This document shows, one piece after another, positions 35,857 to 47,339 of a stretch of DNA of 64,000 nucleotides; position 1 is the first letter of the stretch, and each line of letters begins with the position of its first letter. The translations under genes and the position numbers were made by a program. Location of the stretch: positions 32,276,001-32,340,000 of the forward strand of contig CM077597.1 in assembly GCA_039654915.1 (NCBI GenBank). Reading direction: 5' to 3'. A model generated the notes under the pieces. The model made no database searches and had not been told where the DNA came from. It worked only from the letters and a program-made list of their open reading frames with translations. This stretch comes from Aquilaria yunnanensis. Lineage: Eukaryota > Streptophyta > Magnoliopsida > Malvales > Thymelaeaceae.

Positions 35857-37200
35857 ATGATCCTGGGAAGCATGCTCTATGGCAAGAACTCAATGTTGAT
35901 GCATTGCAAAGTTTGTGGCAAGTGCAGATATAAAGAAAGGAAAATGAATAGAGGAAATAAAAAACTGATTATAAGAAAAGTATTGCGGTACCTTCCAATC
36001 ACTAACCGACTAAGGCATTTATTCATGTCTACCCATAGACTGAACATATGACATGGAGTGTGAATAATCAAGCTACTTAGAATAGCACAACAGGTCATCC
36101 ATGTTAAAGTGAGGCTTGGAAGCATGTTGATTTAACTTTTCCCGACTTTGTGGCTAAAATCTGGAATGTACGACTTGGGCTTTGTATAGATGGGTTTATG
36201 CCAAATTTTGCAATAGGAGGGACATATTCTACTTGTCTAGTATTCATTGTTGTCTATAATTTGCCACCATAAATGTGAATGAATATAGGCCCAAGATCTT
36301 TGGGATGAAATATTGATGTATTCTTAGGGCTACTCATGCATGAGTTGAAGATGTTGTGGGCAGATGGAGTTGTAACATAGGATGCATTTCGATATCAAAA
36401 TTTCATGATGTGAGCTTGTTTATATTGGACAATTAATGATTTTCTAGCATATGGGATGTTATCAAGGTGGAGTACGCATGGGAGATTGGCATGTCCATAT
36501 TGCATGGAGAACACTAAGTCTTTCCAATTGAAGTATGGGAGGAAACTCTGCTGGTAAGGCTGTCATAGGAAATTTTTGCCGAGCAATCAAGCCTTTTGTA
36601 GTAATATTACTACATTTTTTTCTAAGATTAAAGGTAAAGGTGATAGTTATACCCCCAATGTCTGATGACGATACCAGTGCAGCTCTGAATCAGATGTAGT
36701 TTCCACTTTTGGGATAATATCGAATAACCTTCATGCTATATGACTTGGTTCTACCCATAATTGGATTAAGCGGTCAATTTTTTTGGAGCTATCGTATTGG
36801 AAACACCTATTCGTAAAACATAATCTTGATGTAATGCATAGAGAGAAGAATTTATTCGAAAATGTATTTTTCATACTTATGGATATTAAGGGTGAGACGA
36901 AGGATAACCCTAATGCCCAATTATATCTAAAGGACTTGGAAATATGGCCTAAGCTACACTTGGTAGAAGATTGTAATACTAGATTGAAACCAAAGGTGAC
37001 GTACGTTCTAGAGAGAGAATAGGTTCGATAGATATATGTTTGGCTTAGAGGTTTGAAATTCCCAAATGGATATGCATTTAATTTAGCACGTAACATGAAC
37101 GTTTCTGACTGTAGTTTCTTCACATTTAAACACCATGACTGTCATGTATTTCTTTAATGGCTTTTACCAATTGCGTTGTGAGGCTACATATCACTAGCCA
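35857..37200 (+). pseudogene. CACTA transposase (TNP2-like), catalytic region and DUF4218
   Basis: The reading resumes with CKVCGKCRYK (a zinc-binding pair of cysteines) and KVLRYLPITNRLRHLFMSTH. It continues through NVRLGLCIDGF, DAFRYQNF, TINDFLAYGM, and LACPYCMENTKSF, then a segment matching the typical YWKHLFVKHNLDVMHREKN (about 36795-36850), and ends in the DUF4218-type sequence WLRGLKFPNGYAFNLAR and HHDCHVFL. These are hallmarks of plant En/Spm TNPD/TNP2. In-frame stops (for example 36051, 37021, 37156) and frame changes kill the gene. Confidence 0.88.
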
Positions 37201-38179
37201 TGTAGATCACTATATCAAAATATTGTTCATTTTTCTGGAAATTATGCTCATGCAAAATTAGGATAGATGGTAAGGACAAACTTGAGAAACTCATCACCAT
37301 CACTATCTTCAAACTGGAGATGATTTTCCCTTCAACATTTTTTGACTCTATGGAGCATCTCTTAGTCCATTAAGCTTATGAAGCCAAACAATGTGGTTTT
37401 ATCCAAATTTGGTGGATGTATCCTTTTGAGAGGTATGATAAACATTTCTGCATTCTCTAAATAGTTTTAAAATTATTTTGAGACATGTTTATAATTATAG
37501 TTTTCTTCCCTCATTTATAGGCTCATGTAGTCTTTTAAGAGAAAGGCACAAAACAAAGCAAAAATTGAAGGCTTGATCATGGAGGCTTATTTAGTTCAAG
37601 AGATGACATTTTTTTGTGAACATTAGTGTGACCTCGACACAATTACTAGATTGAATTAGGTTCCACATAACATGGAAAAGAATATGGTTGTTGCTAACTT
37701 TACACTTCCTCTATCATTGCTCCAAAATGAAAACCATAATTTCCCAAACCTTGGGCCACGAAAGGTTCTAGATAAAGATGAATTACTTCAAGTTCATATT
37801 TATATTCTTCAAAATTGCAAATAAGTTGATCCATGTTTCTAGTCAATAATTATAATTGATGTTGTGGTTTGTAGTTAGTTTATAATATTACTACATTCAT
37901 AGTATTATTGAAGTAAACATAATGTGTGTTGGTTTGCAGGACTTTTAATGACGAAATGTGAAAAAAAAATTCCCATAATCCAATGATAAGAGATGGATTA
38001 GCTACATGTGCAACATTTCAGATCATGGTTTCGGCAATACGTATGTTTTGCATCCATTTTTGAACTCATACCAGACTTAGTGGCAGAATTATAAAATTGC
38101 AAAATAATGAATGTCTTTTCTATACTTGTAGGGTGAAATCCATCTAAGCATAATAGTAAAACATCATGCTGAATTATCA

Positions 38180-38560
38180 CATGGGCCTCTATACTCAGGA
38201 ACTAGTTTTAATGGATGTGTGGCAAATGGTTTCTACTTTCATACTTGGGCTTATGGGTCTATAAAGTCGATTGCTCGTTGGAGAGTTTACGTTGAGGGTA
38301 ACCCCAGTAGTTTTGGACGGTATTATTTCTATGGCATGATTGATGAAATTATCCAACTATAATATGTTGGGTGCAAACCCAACCTTGTCGTAGTTTTCAA
38401 ACATACTTGGTTTGATCCTACACATGGAGTTCACACACACTTACCATCTAGATTAGTTGATGTCAAATGGGGATCAAGATTAAGAGCTCGGAACCTTTTA
38501 TTCTTGCCCGCCAAGTGATATAAGTTTATTACTATCAATATCCTTATACTTCACTCTAGC
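38180..38560 (+). pseudogene. CACTA transposase tail (DUF4216-like)
   Basis: The plus strand reads NGFYFHTWAYGS, YYFYGMIDEIIQL, then VVFKHTWFDP and RLVDVKWG, the order of the DUF4216 domain at the end of TNP2-type proteins. A stop lies at 38359-38361 and the reading fades after about 38560. The 37201-38179 interval probably holds the linker and an intron and is too decayed to read. Confidence 0.75.
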
Positions 38561-38939
38561 AATGGTAGGCAATAATTAAGGTAAGACCCTAGTATTTCAT
38601 TTACTATGACATTGACAATATGACCCAAGAGTCACTAGAGATGATTGCAAAGCGAAGGGCTAAGGATGATGAACCATACCAACAACCTATTATACAATAT
38701 GAAGGTATTGTGACTGAATCTAATTAGAGCACAAAAAGCGGTATTATGTTGGTTGAGATATAGCTTGGGGGGAAGTTATTCAGTCGCCAGATACACTTTT
38801 ACAGTTGCCGACTATGCTAGAGAACTCAAGATTCCTAATGACTAAGATTTTGGAACCGAACTACTGTCTAAGGATGAAGACTAACTTTTTCTGTGTCCAT
38901 TTTCTAGTTATTTTATAATTTAATTGTAAAATATAATTT

Positions 38940-39140
38940 TATAACACAATATATTTGAATCATGTGTATTATATACTTATATAATATAAATGTTGTAATA
39001 CAATACTTATATACATATACCTATAATACATATGGTTATACATATACTTATATATACATATATACTTATCTACTTATACATATACCCATACACATTTACA
39101 AATGCATATACATGTACGTAAATACATACACATAAAAAAA
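38940..39140. repeat. AT-rich (ATACATAT)n-like low-complexity tract
   Basis: Irregular runs of tatacatata and ttatatac between the two CACTA genes. Confidence 0.7.
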
Positions 39141-39889
39141 ATTAAAATTTTGCAAAAAAGTAAAGAAATAGCAACTGATATTGCGACTGAACACAAATGA
39201 AAAAAAATGATTAAATAGTCTCAGTAACAAATTCAAAATAACGATAAATTGATTAAGTCGCTATATCTTGGGAATAGATAAAGCGACTAAAACATTTGGT
39301 CGCTACTTCTGGAAATTTAAAAAACAACTAAACATTCAATTACTACCAATTGCTCCTCCCCATAAACCCCAGCAAACCTGCCTAGATGCCTCACTTCAAA
39401 CATTTTGGTTTAGTAAAATCCCCATTTTTTCTACTACTTCAGGCAGGTTTCATCAACATTCACAACATTTTGGGGCTTTTTTCCAAGGGAGTTCACATTT
39501 TCAGTAATTTTTTAGGCTTCCTTTGTTACTTAGATTCTATTTTATTAATGTCTTGCTTTGTTAATTGTTTGTTTTACAAATTGTTGTTAAATTTTGGTTA
39601 GAAATATGTTAATGGTTGGATCATGGTTTTTGATGGTTGGGTTTTAACAATTCTACATTTTATGGAAATTTATGAATTTTTATGTTGTCAAATTTTTTAA
39701 TTAAGATTTTTTGTAATATTTGGAATTTTAGAAATTTGGAGGATTTTTTTTAAAATTTTAGTGATTCTGATTTTTTGGGAATTTAATAATTTTATAAATT
39801 TTATTAATTTGAGGAATTTTATGTAACTTTAGGAATTTTAGTAAGACTAGGAATTCTATGTAATTTTATTAATTTTCAATCATATATGG

Positions 39890-42400
39890 ATCACGAAGAT
39901 GATTCTGGACGTCAGTAAATAAGCAATTGTGACCACCAAGTTTGTCAGGGTCAGGAGAGCAGAGGCCCTTCCTCTCAGTGGAGTTTACGTTGAGGCAAAG
40001 GGAGTCAGCGGCAATACTTATACATAGATCAGACCGGCCAGCATAGGGAAGGGCAAGGTACTCCTCGACCCTTCATTGTGGCTTCAACTAATTTCTTTGT
40101 GCCCACTACCCATAGTTCATTATCCGACATCCACATGCCTAGTTCATCATCAGGCGTTCCCATTTATGGTTCATCATCGAGCACTTCTGAGCCAAGTTCA
40201 GAGAACAAACAGTCAGCCCACCATCCTAACACCTCCGAACAGTATCCATCTAGGAGCTAGCTAGCCTCAAATGAGCCACAGCAGGACCAGTGGAAGTCCA
40301 TTATTCCTACCTCATAAGTAATTTTAGTAATCTTATTAATTTTAATATTTTTTGAATCATTTCTAACAACTTTCTTTTCATTTGCAATTTTTTCCATGAC
40401 AAAGAGTTACGGAGTACCGTTAACAGAATTAACAAGGCCCTTTTTAAGGGCAATGCCCTTGAGCGGACTGACATTCGAGAGGCTAAGGGTGAAGAGTATA
40501 TTGCACAGTTGCGGGTATACACTAATATTTTTTTTATCATTCTAAATTTTGTCTATATTATTGAATATTTAGTTTAACTAATTTGTTTGCTTAAGCAAAA
40601 ATACCAATGGAATCCATATGATGAGGACAGTATTAGGCAGGAATTCTTATCCATGTTCAACAACAAATATAAGAACAAGCTTAACAATGTCAAGGGCACC
40701 ATTATCAATCAATGCTTTGGTAGGAAGGTGTTGAACAGAAGCTTGAGCATCCTTAGTCCTCTCAGGCCCAATTGCATTTTGCTCGATCACTAGGAAACTT
40801 TGTGCAACTACTGGATGACGGAAAAATTTCAACACAGAAGTGCTGTTATAAGCAAGAGTCAGGTAAATAATACCTATTAGTTTACTTGTGTTACAATTTT
40901 AACCCGCTGAAATTACTATAATACTTTATTAACATATTTTTTATTATTAATATACAGCTAGGCAAGAATGCACCCTAGGGCTAAAGTAATTCTCTTGGCA
41001 GCCAGATGAAATAGATCATCTAGAGAGTAAGGTAAAATAATCAACTTTAATAATATTATGCAATTTTTAATTAATTTCTTAATTTGATTTTATTTACTTA
41101 TTTTAAATTTACACAATGAATGAAAGACGGTAAGCCTCCACCCTTCACCAACTTCATCTGGTTTATCTCTACGAGATGTCGATCGACTGAGATCTTATCT
41201 CAACAATAGATTGATGCTACAGTAATTAAACCTATTTAAAATATTACTCCCTTCATCCCATATTCTCTGCACAATTTACTTTTCAGCAATTAATCTATGA
41301 TTTTTTATTTTCAACATTTTAGCATATAAATGAAGAACTTTTATACAAGAATGATAAATCAAGACATATAATTTCTAAATATATTTTTTAAAATTTTTTC
41401 TAATAAATGCTAATATGAATAAATTCAAGTCAAACTATGTGAAAAACTCAAATGGTGTAAAGAATATAAGACGGAGAGGGTATTATAGTAAAAAAAAAAG
41501 TTTTACATTAAAACCGCTAACATTTTCTAACCCTAAACTTGTTGTTTACCTTCATAGGCCAAGTACGAGGAGGAGGGGTTGTATGGAAGGGTGGCTCAGA
41601 TCCATCCCAGCACCCCACATTTTTTTAAAAGTGCTAGGAAAAGGTTGTAGGCAGGTTCATAAGGGACAGTAGACTAAGGTCCCACAACTTTTAACATTCC
41701 CTGATTGGTTACAACATGCACAATCTGAGGTATTTATTTAACTGATTAACACTTCTTTACAATAATTTAAAGTCAACGCACCATAATTGTTTCACAATTT
41801 TAGGGGTATCATGATGACTATATAGAGCAACTGTGTCGAGAATTCAAAATTCCAAGCCCAATTCACCAATGTTCAGGAGGATGTCGTATCACAACAGGCA
41901 ATGTAAGCTTAGATGGATTCAAGGGTGTGGGGTTTAAAGGCCTTCATCTTGCAAATGCAACAGATGTGGCAGGCCCAAGCCGGCCAAGATTTAATGGCAG
42001 CTTACACTGTGACGGTCAGCTAGATGCGAGTTCAGGGCAACCTATCCCCAAGAGTTGATCCTAGCTACATGCCATTGAGGTTGGGCTCAAATGGTTCCTT
42101 TTTCCCAGCATCTTCACCCCTATCCAGTGTCACATCCAGGAATGACAAAATCCCATATCCCATGCCACCCTAAATATGGAAAGTGGATGATAGGATAGAT
42201 GCAGCAACATCTGCAGCATCCATTGATGTCACATTATTCACAGGCACCGTCGGCACAGATGACAGAATCGAAACAAGAGCCTTAGCATCTACTAGATCAA
42301 GTCACAAGGTTTGACCACCAATCAAATACTTATTATCCCCAAATGCCTTGGATGACTCAATAGAATCAGGATAGCTAGTAGACTCAGTTAAGGAGTTGGG
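39890..42400 (+). pseudogene. CACTA accessory gene (TNPA-like, Ptta/En/Spm plant transposase family)
   Basis: Exon-like blocks on the plus strand read NFFHDKELRSTVNRINKALF (about 40389), KYQWNPYDEDSIRQEFLSMF (40596-40655), ETLCNYWMTEKF (about 40795), and, after a MITE-bearing gap, AKYEEEGLYGRVAQIHPS (about 41560). The order and wording (R-x-I...F, W-P-x-D-x-E, L-C-x-Y-W) follow the plant Ptta/En/Spm family. In En/Spm the TNPA product binds the subterminal repeats and assists transposition. Stops and a long C-terminal tail without clear frame make it a pseudogene; exon limits are uncertain. Confidence 0.6.
41247..41480. mobile_element. Stowaway-like MITE, 234 bp
   Basis: Left end ctcccttcatcccatattc; right end read inward ccctctccgtcttatattc. 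Flanked by TA on both sides (41245-41246, 41481-41482). It shares its terminal words, including atattct(t/c)tgcac, with the larger element at 18017-18909. It sits in what is probably an intron of the TNPA-like gene. Confidence 0.82.
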
Positions 42401-42939
42401 TACCTAAAACACAAGGTACTCATGATGATCAAGATGATAATCAATACTTTCATATTACCAATCTAAACTTGTATAGTTTAGATATTTTTTTTGTATAAAA
42501 TTTACTTTTAAATTAATATAAATTGTGTATGAATTATTTTGAATTAATTGATTTTTTATATATTTTGAAATATTTATATTTTATTAGAATGTTTAAATAA
42601 TAATATACTATTTTAAATAAATATTATACTATTTTATAAATAATAAATATTTTAATTCATTAGATAATTACAGTGATTGACCTTCAATCACTTTTTTTCT
42701 CTCGAAAGTTGTGACTGACATTAATTCACTAATTTAGTGACTAAATTTTCAATCGCTTTTTCCCAACGTGTCCAAAAAAAAAAGACTAACATATTTAGTT
42801 ATAATATTCAATCACCGTTTAGTCATTCTTAATAGCAACTAGGACTTTTATGACTAAACCTTTTAGTCCCAATTCAGTCACTTTTTACAACTGATAGCAA
42901 CTGGATATTTAGTCACTTTTTTGCTTTTATATTGTAAAG

Positions 42940-43215
42940 AACCTTGGGATCAAGTGGGGGCCTTTCAAGGCCCCGAAGTCGGGTTGAGAGTTGCTTGTGG
43001 CAATCCCCTACAACCTCATTAGGATTGTGAGACAGGAGGAGGACTTTCAGCATGCCCTTTTTGAGTAACTGAAAGCTACCATGCAATAGGAGATAAGGAA
43101 ACCCTGCCTCAAGGACAAGAGGAGGCTACCAAAAACCACCTAGATCTTAAAGGTGTATGATAACCCTAGCCTAAGGACGTCCTACAAGTATAGTAGCAAT
43201 ATCTGATGGTCTAAA
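42940..43215 (+). pseudogene. Possible start of the Tat-type gag, cut by an LTR
   Basis: This GC-richer block between the CACTA end and the LTR at 43216 contains repeated codon-like stretches without a clean frame. Its position directly before the LTR, with gag-like coding on the other side, suggests it is the left part of the same decayed element. I do not recognise a domain in it. Confidence 0.3.
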
Positions 43216-44622
43216 AGTTAGAATATTAGCTAATCATGAGATGATTGTATTTTTGCATATTGAGTCATGATATTTTATTAACGCATTAATCCAGTAATTG
43301 TGTTTATTATATGTTTTCTGTGCGACATAATCAAAAGTAATTACAACCCTAGAATAATAGTATTCTTAAATGTCTCTGGTCTAGTATTATTGTGGAGTGG
43401 GTTATAATAATACATAACGACTAGCATATGTGGAGACTAATATAATATATATAATCTACATATGGATACAAGTTGGAGAACTTGTGTACTGGACCGATCT
43501 ACCATGAAAACGCTACATGGATCGCTATATGAGTGTCATAAGTGATTCTCATAGTGATCATGGTATATGTAGCCCTTGGACCTAAGGTCATCAAGGTTCC
43601 CTACATGTGAGCCACATACTTTGATACTTCCCTTTGTTACTCGTAACTAAGGAACTTGAAGGAGGTCATTGGATATGTCACATACCATGCGGAGGGTTTT
43701 GTATGATCAAGATGGGATTTTTCCCTCCTATGTAACGGGAGTGATATCTTCGGGCCCCTTGATAGAGTGAGACTAAGAAAATGCATGGTCATGCTCGGAT
43801 GATTTGATATACGATATCAATGCCATCAGTTTAAGTTAGTCTACTCAGTAATCAAGTAATCAAAGATTGGGCTATACGAGAGTGACACATTCCATATCTC
43901 GTGCTTAGTCTTGATATCTTGGACAAAGGGACAATGACATTTACGGATAATGATCATAGAGGTTTAGTCGAATCACGGAAAATCTTGTCACTTGGATAGT
44001 AATGATGTGTTGCTAGACACCACTCATTGCTTATAATCATAAATGTGATTTATGATCATTGCCAATGTGGTAACAGCTTACTAGGTCACACACATAAAGC
44101 CTATTTAGATTATTTAAGTGCATGGGCTAATTTATTTGGGTTATGGTTTCATGATAATTTCGTATTAATAATTGGCTCAAAAGTTGAGCCATTATTAAGC
44201 CCGAAATTAAAGCCTAATTGGATTAGGGCTTTGAAACCCATTAGGCTTAAAAGTTGAGTCTCACTATAAATACATCATATAGAGATAAATTCGTAGCTTT
44301 TGCCCTAGCCTCCCAAAAGTTCCAGCTGCACTCTTTTCTTGCCATTCCTTGGAGGACATAAGCTAGCACTACGGGCGCAAGAGAAGCGCATCTACCGGGA
44401 TATAGTGGAGGCGTGGTGATCCTGAAAGGCTTGTGTGGATACCATAGAGAGCTTGAACACGTCAACTGTTCAGGTTTTGAGATTCGACTCAACAGTTGGG
44501 TGAAAGATCTTAACCGAATTAGGTATGAAAATTTTCAAACACCTGGTTTACCCCATTTCACTTGGATCCTGGAAGGTTTCGGTTATATTCCACTGTGCTT
44601 GTTTGGCTCCTGAAACCCTACA
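43216..44622 (+). mobile_element. LTR of the 1416-bp family, diverged copy
   Basis: The body follows 56062-57477 closely from (c/t)aatcatgagatgattg onward and ends gaaaccctaca. A TATA box is at 44266-44273. The first 30 bases are altered (about 10 bp lost near 43225), so the start is approximate, and no matching 5-bp flank is found. No internal domain is attached. Confidence 0.8.
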
Positions 44623-44639
44623 GCTTCTATGGAGACTAG

Positions 44640-46330
44640 ACCGGCTGGAAGAATGGTTAAAGGCATCCAATCATCACATAAAGAACTAGAGTCACCTAAT
44701 GAATATTAACTACATGTCGATCTAAGCCGTAATTGACAAGGCCAAAAATGCACCCACCCTTGGGGCTTCTAGATGGCTGAGATCAACCCTTATGATGGGT
44801 TGACCAAACCCATCAACAAGCTATAGAAGTATATCACCTTAATGAGGCTGGAAAGGGCCACTAATGCTGTCATTTGTAAAGTCTTTAATTTAATGTTAAT
44901 AGGGGCAGTAGTGGCCTGGTTTGGAACCAACAAAGGCCATTAGTTCTAGTCTTTTAGAAACTTATCATAGACCTTTTTATGACAACTTTTTGGGACTCAT
45001 CCGGCCCCTAAAATGGTAATGCACTTGTCGATGATCTGACATGGCACAGATAAGCCCCTGATGAAGTTTATCATGATTACTAGATCTATCCCTTAAATTG
45101 AATTTAATCATCATAATACATGGCTTGTTGAAGGATTCCTAGTTAGCTTAGGACCAGGATGAGAATCTTATAAGGAACATCTATGAGTTCCTAGATCTCC
45201 ATAAGTCAATCCTTTAGAAGGAGCAACTGAAGTCCAAGGACAATAGATTCTCTTCTAAGAAAATAGGCCAGGGATAGGAGACCATGTACACATTGCTGCC
45301 TAGTACAAGGATAAACATATTGTATGCCTTGGAAAGGCATATATAGTAACTAAGTTGCTTCAGCCTATGAGCTCAAAGGCCTAAAAGATTCCCAATAAGT
45401 ATTGTCAAGCATAAGGGCATGACACCGAGGATTGGTGGTAGCTAAGTAACTTGATTGATGAGCTAGTCAATGCTAGAAAGCTCAGAAAGTATGTCACCTA
45501 ACCCATTTTCCCTTGTAGGAGGTAAGAATAGAGGCTTTGTAGGAAGAATAATGGCAACCGAGACCATAACAGGGGTCAGAAACAAGAAATGGGTCATTCC
45601 CCCAGAAGAGATGAACACCATAACTTTTGGCTTGTCACTATGGTCATTCACGTGATAATAAAAGGGAGTTGTCCTAATTATGTAAAGAACAAGAATGAGA
45701 GATCATTGAATTAAAGATGACAAACCTCATAAACATCCTTAAGAAGGTAAACAGGTCACGTTTGATGGTCCTACATGTAGACCCTATAGTCATCATAGCT
45801 CACATCAAATATTTTGATGATGAAAGAGTTTACCTTGACACTAGAAAAAATCAAGGTTTGCTACTAAATGTGTCATCAAACTACCCCTGATGTTGGTTGG
45901 TATGGCAAAGGATGTGATTTGTAACTCTAAGACATCTAAATTCCTCATCTAGAATGTGCAGTAGTCATATAATGCATTGCTTAAAAAGCCTACCCAGGTG
46001 TAATTCCACATCAGGCTTAACATTGAATGGCCAAGAATTATGTTTTCTATCCCTGTAGGGGATGCCACAATATTTATTGATCATGCCTTCACAAGAAAAA
46101 GTTATGTGGCCAGCTTATAAGGGCCCCAAAACCATAAAGACTTGGTCCAGCTAAACACCAAAAGGAGGAAGGAAAAGCCTTTTGATTGATCACGACATGC
46201 CTGTCTTGAAGGACTCCAAGGAGGTGGAGGTAGCCCTCGGATAAACTATCAAACTCACAAAGACCTTCCTGACAAAATCTCAGAGTCTCAATGGCTTGCC
46301 TTTTATCTTCTTCAAGAAGTACTAGAATTT
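44640..46330 (+). pseudogene. Tat-type Ty3/gypsy gag-protease remnant
   Basis: The plus strand reads NPYDGLTKPINKLWKYITLMRL (with ATNAVICKVFNLML after it), matching the start of the gag core of Tat elements, then LIDELVNARKLRKYVT at about 45455-45500, which is the gag-protease linker. Later pieces (VYLDTRKN near 45835) fit the pre-protease region. Nearly every line has stops. The LTR at 43216-44622 lies immediately upstream but belongs to a different family. Confidence 0.6.
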
Positions 46331-46369
46331 GTTAAACCAAGATGTGTCTAGCTATGTTATTTTGATTCT

Positions 46370-47280
46370 GAATAGTGGTATAATCCTCAAAAAGCTTAAT
46401 TAAACTTACGTAGTCCCAAATCTGTTGTGGATTTCAGGCCTATCATTCTATGCAATGTCTCGTAGAAACTAGTATTCCAAGGTGCTGGTGAATCGATTAA
46501 AACCAATATTGCCTTATATTATGTCTGATAAAAAAAAATGCATTGGTTTTATGGAGACTCCTAATTGACAACACCCTGGTGGGTTTTGAATTCTACACTA
46601 TATTGTCTCTATGGCAAGAGGGAGGTTGCTTTGTTTGTTAAGTTGGACATGTCAAAGGCATATGACCAAGTGGAATGGGTGTCATTACGAGCCATGATTA
46701 ACCAAATAGGGTTCTTGTCTAGTTGGGTAGATTTGGAGGTGAGTGGTGTGGAGTTCTCCATTTTTATTCATATTTTTTGTAGAGGGGTTACCAGTAAAGG
46801 CAGAGCTAGGATTTTAAGTTAGAGAGCTAGACTTAATTTTTAAAATGTTTGAGAAATAAATGCATTTCTATAATGCAAAAAGAAAATATCAAAAAAACTT
46901 GACATCAATCAAAATGCTATGATTATCAATTGTTTGATGTTGGACTTTTCCGATGCTTTTCACAGAAATCAACCACCAGAATTTAAATGTGGAAAATTTC
47001 AATGAAAGAAGGAAAATTAGTTACCATTTTACATTTCTACTTCTTAACATTATTTTTATGATAATAATTAAAAGATTGAAGGGGGCCACATGAGAGATAA
47101 TGAAGTTTCTCAACCTTTATTTTTACATACACATATAGATAATATACATAATTTGTAAAATCTTGGAGGGGCTAGACACCCCTTAGTCGCCTTACTGGCT
47201 CTACCCCTAGTTACCAGCATTACTCAAAGTTATGAAATTTTTATTTAATTTTTATAGAACTAAAGATCTAAAATGTTTTC
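46370..47280 (+). pseudogene. L1-type LINE reverse transcriptase fragment
   Basis: The plus strand reads VVDFRPIILCNVS at about 46420-46470 and VNRLKPILPYIMSD at 46488-46530. Then come ALFVKLDMSKAYDQVEW (46628-46680), the RT motif A region with its catalytic Asp, and, across the MITE at 46795-47209, SPFLFIFFVEGLPALLK. These are standard L1 clade motifs of plants. The YADD motif is missing: about 40 residues are deleted before SPFLF, and the copy stops soon after 47280. It is a dead 5'- and 3'-truncated copy. Confidence 0.85.
46795..47209. mobile_element. hAT-type MITE (415 bp) inside the LINE
   Basis: The left end taaaggcagagctaggatttta and the inward right end taggggtagagccagtaagg are imperfect inverted repeats of the GGCGGAGCCAGGATTTT kind known from many plants. 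The 8-bp target duplication GTTACCAG is perfect (46787-46794, 47210-47217). Removing the MITE and one duplication restores the LINE reading across the joint. Confidence 0.85.
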
Positions 47281-47339
47281 TTATATTTGTTCATCATCAA
47301 TGTTTATACATACATACATACATACATATATAAATATAA

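Larger units (their letters stand above)
27942..42939 (+). mobile_element. CACTA (En/Spm) transposon, dead, 15 kb including nested inserts
   Basis: The left end reads tgctacaac and the right end, inward, ctttacaat: both decayed CACTACAA(C/T). The next 20 bases are also inverted repeats ((a)aaaa(t/g)..aaaaaagtga(t/c)t). Both subterminal regions (27960-28170 and 42680-42930) are crowded with words such as (t/c)agtc(a/g)ct, gcaactgaa and cagtcactttt in both directions, the En/Spm signature. Between them lie TNP2-like and TNPA-like coding remnants, both on the plus strand. The expected 3-bp duplication is not perfect (ACA / AAC). Size is inflated by a roughly 6.2-kb LTR nest and a MITE. Confidence 0.78.
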
